From NCBI RefSeq assembly GCF_964340395.1, contig NC_135556.1:2976001-3040000 (forward strand): a DNA stretch of 64,000 nucleotides, written 5' to 3'. This DNA is from Glandiceps talaboti (lineage: Eukaryota > Hemichordata > Enteropneusta > Spengelidae). The notes under the pieces were generated by a model. It saw only the letters and a list, made by a program, of their open reading frames with translations, was not told where the DNA came from and did not search any database. Shown here in pieces: positions 1 to 64,000 of the stretch (its first letter is position 1; each line of letters opens with the position of its first letter). The position numbers and the translations under genes are program-made.

Positions 1-737
1 CTAAATGCTTGTGTTCATTGAGTTACATGTAGGTCCATGCTAATGACATTGAATGATTTTACAGCATCATTCAAATTTTCCTACATTTGACAGTTTTCCT
101 GAAACTTGATAACATTCTTCTAATCTTGTAGTTTTCTGTCAAATGTACATTAAATTATGAATTATTTTCAGGCATCAATTGGTTACAGGCTAGAGTTGGT
201 GTGTGAATATTATACCACTAAATAACACCAAATACACAATTAATATAATTTGTTTACATGATTTATTTCAAGTTATGAGAATGGATAATATTTTAATAGT
301 GATATGTGTTTTATTTTATTTTATTGTACACAGATACATGTATAAGACTGAGATAGCCTGACATACTATGAATACACTATGTACCAGTGGAAGCTATAGT
401 TCACATACAAGTGAAACTGTTTAATAAGGTAACTGATATTTAAAGTATTATGTTCTGTAATAGTACAGGTTATTAATTCTGTTATCGTACAAGAATTAAA
501 GTTCATAAATGCATGGTGAATTGTAGTCATGAATGAAAATTTGTTTGACAGTGTCAAAATAAACTTGGGAATAGATTCCGGATTTCTGCTAAATGTTTTG
601 TCAATTTCTCCAGGACTATCAACAACCGATACATGTATGCACAAATGGAAAGAATGCATTCTTTATTAAACTTTAATACATGATCATGTATTCCTGATGA
701 GAGTTTGTTTTCTATATTCTTTTGATATTTTTTAAAG
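1..737. other. Non-coding sequence upstream of the first coding exon
   Basis: I see no gene, RNA or clear promoter here. The stretch is AT-rich. A pyrimidine-rich run ending in AAAG at 731-737 could be a 3' splice site, which would make 738 the start of the first coding exon and place the true first exon and promoter upstream. This is inference; the alternative is that transcription starts inside this segment. Confidence 0.5.
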
Positions 738-766
738 GAGATTGGTAGCATCGCAAATCCTTCAAG

Positions 767-62327
<61,561 letters not shown>

Positions 62328-62337
62328 GTAAGTCAGT

Positions 62338-62440
62338 TAATACACTATCTGTGAAGACTTACAATTTAAAATCTATGATAAGTCAAATAATTGTGAAGCG
62401 CTTTGAGCACAGCGTGGGAAAGCACTATATAAGAACCCAA

Positions 62441-62473
<33 letters not shown>

Positions 62474-62505
62474 ATAATACACTGTCTGAAAACTTACAAT
62501 TTAAC
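62338..62505. repeat. Decayed copies of the exon 39 end and donor
   Basis: AATACACTATCTGTGAAGAC and the following AATTTAAAATCTATG|ATAAGTCA (62338-62386) repeat the exon 39 end, with the donor GT mutated to AT. A poorer third copy (AATACACTGTCTGAAAACTT) lies at about 62475-62500, beyond the SINE/LINE-type tail. Confidence 0.85.
62393..62473 (+). mobile_element. 3' tail of a SINE/LINE-type retroposon
   Basis: AGCGCTTTGAGCACAGCGTG, then AAAGCACTATATAAG and (ATT)n. This is the common retroposon tail form of deuterostome and other invertebrate genomes (established knowledge, from memory). It is 5'-truncated and inserted between copies of the exon 39 end. Confidence 0.65.
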
Positions 62506-64000
62506 CCTTTCACCACCACTTGCCTCATGGGATTGTTTGTTCTCCACCAGCCCCCTCACTGACATAATGTGAGAGTGAGTGTGGTGTAATCAAACTGATA
62601 TAAAAATACTTAGAGTTGCTTATTTTTGAAAAATAAGGTATCATTTGAATGGAAAATAAATTTTCTACATCATAGTTGCAAATACATACATTCAAATATC
62701 ACATACACAACCGAAATATGGATTAAAGTAACAAAATATTAATAAAACAAACACTGGTTGTTTATTTATTGACATATCACAAATAAACAAAATATTTATA
62801 TTACAAACAAAATTCAAAGTACCAACATTCATGTTCTTACAAAACTTCTGTATACTGACTAAATGGTCAAAATCGGCGAAAATTTGTCAGAAAATGTTAT
62901 TTTCAGTCGTATTAAATTTGAACGAAAATAATTAACGGCCTAATAATCCGAATACGACGCAATAGTCGGCCCCCGCACCGGCAATGAAGGGTAAAAAATA
63001 TCTGAAGTCGTCGCCCCAATACCTTCAGAAAAATCAGTTTGTGTAATTATATATCATTGTTTGACAGAACAACAAAAAATTATCACCAAATTTATGCTCA
63101 AAATCAGTAAAAAATGCCCACAAGTTGGTAGTATACGAGTCCGAATCGGGACGACAAAGTGGCGCTTTTTGCCGACATGCTTACCCACAAAAGCAAATAT
63201 GCAGTCGGGACTTTGAAGTTACGTTGCGATAATCTGATCCTTCCATATACTGCATCGAGTTCACTCAGCCATCTCCTTGTATAAAACATCGTATTCATAG
63301 TAAAATTGAGTGGAAATTTCTACGAAAAGCACCTTTATTTACATTGCAAACGATGTTAGGGGAGACAGATTTTGCTTCGCCGATGTTGAAATTTGAATTT
63401 TACATTGAAAAACGCACGTAAAAAATCCGATCGGAAAATCGCCAACATCAAGCGTAAGTTTCCCTCCACTGACCTCTACACAGTGAGCTAATACAAATAC
63501 AAGTCATTATTGAGCCGTAACAATAAGAAATAAAACCAAAATAATCCATGATATAGCCAAAAATTACCCCTGGAACGTTAGCATGGGCGTCGGCACGGTC
63601 ACAAGATTGCGTAAATTTGAACGACATTCAAAAATTCAACCATAAACTGCCGTCGGCAGCTCATACGGCCTTAGCGGGAATTTGATGCTTACACACAAGT
63701 ACAATGTGTTCCCACAGCTAAATACTTGTATTCAACGATGTATTTCGAGTCAAATTCTGTCGAAATATCCAAAGATAGTGACATAATTTATATCGTAGAC
63801 CATGTTATGAGAGCCGTTAATTACTTCCGCCATGTTGAAATTCGATTTTGTGAGCGAAAAACGCACATAAAATTACGATCGCTCGTCATTTGGATCGTAC
63901 TCCCGATATCGTTCACTGTCATGCTTTCAAAATGGCAGTGTAGATAAACAAGGCTAATACGCATGTGTGGAACTAGTTATGGCAGCAATTTTTGCAGCAA
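62501..64000. mobile_element. Probable piggyBac-like non-autonomous element, right end outside the window
   Basis: A TTAA site at 62501-62504 is followed directly by CCCTTTCACCACC, the form of a piggyBac terminus. From about 62850 the sequence becomes CpG-rich and unlike the intron. It contains direct repeats (GATGTTGAAATTTGAATTTT at about 63382 and CATGTTGAAATTCGATTTTG at about 63831, each followed by AAAACGCAC). No transposase frame. Extent and class are inferred. Confidence 0.5.

Overview
The window looks like part of a large, intron-rich animal gene from an invertebrate, probably marine. It is AT-rich and CpG-poor, with GT-AG introns, a tRNA-derived SINE, terminal-inverted-repeat elements and very many minisatellites. 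I cannot name the species; the repeat style would fit a hemichordate, amphioxus, mollusc or another lophotrochozoan.

One plus-strand gene explains all the convincing coding sequence. It encodes an ARAP-type protein (Arf-GAP with Rho-GAP domain, ankyrin repeats and PH domains). I placed 39 coding exons between 767 and 62327, and all splice phases join to give 1912 codons. The order is SAM (exon 1), a very long proline-rich region (rest of exon 1), PH1 (exons 3-8), PH2 (10-13), ArfGAP zinc finger (14-18), ankyrin repeats (19-22), PH3 (23-26), PH4 (28-31), RhoGAP (32-36) and a Ras-association domain (37-39). The catalytic features of both GAP domains are visible. The final PH domain and the stop codon normal for the family are not present, so the gene continues past 64000. 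The 5' UTR probably begins upstream of position 738.

The introns are the remarkable part. By hand sum about 26 kb, roughly 40 percent of the window, is tandem repeat. The largest arrays are 3.1 kb (36.4-39.6 kb), 3.1 kb (49.2-52.4 kb), 1.5 kb (52.6-54.1 kb) and 4.7 kb (56.5-61.2 kb). In at least five introns the repeat unit includes the last bases of the preceding exon together with its 5' splice site. The true donor is therefore the first of a long row of copies: 14 donors at 15819-16556, 17 at 26077-26824, 5 at 46141-46369, 20 at 54280-55494, and a degenerate set at 3530-3955. A sixth exon end (62327) is followed by two decayed copies. A further 45-bp array in the intron before exon 35 resembles the 3' end of exon 35 itself. 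This pattern, exon-intron junctions expanded into minisatellites, is the main candidate for something undescribed.

Mobile DNA is the second component: a SINE at 42764-43036, a 768-bp TIR element at 14683-15450, foldback elements near 20.1, 29.5 and 30.4 kb, the start of a piggyBac-like element at 62501, and dispersed modular repeats seeded by microsatellites at 24.5, 41.5, 43.1, 55.9 and 61.6 kb. The CpG-rich patches coincide with several of these insertions.
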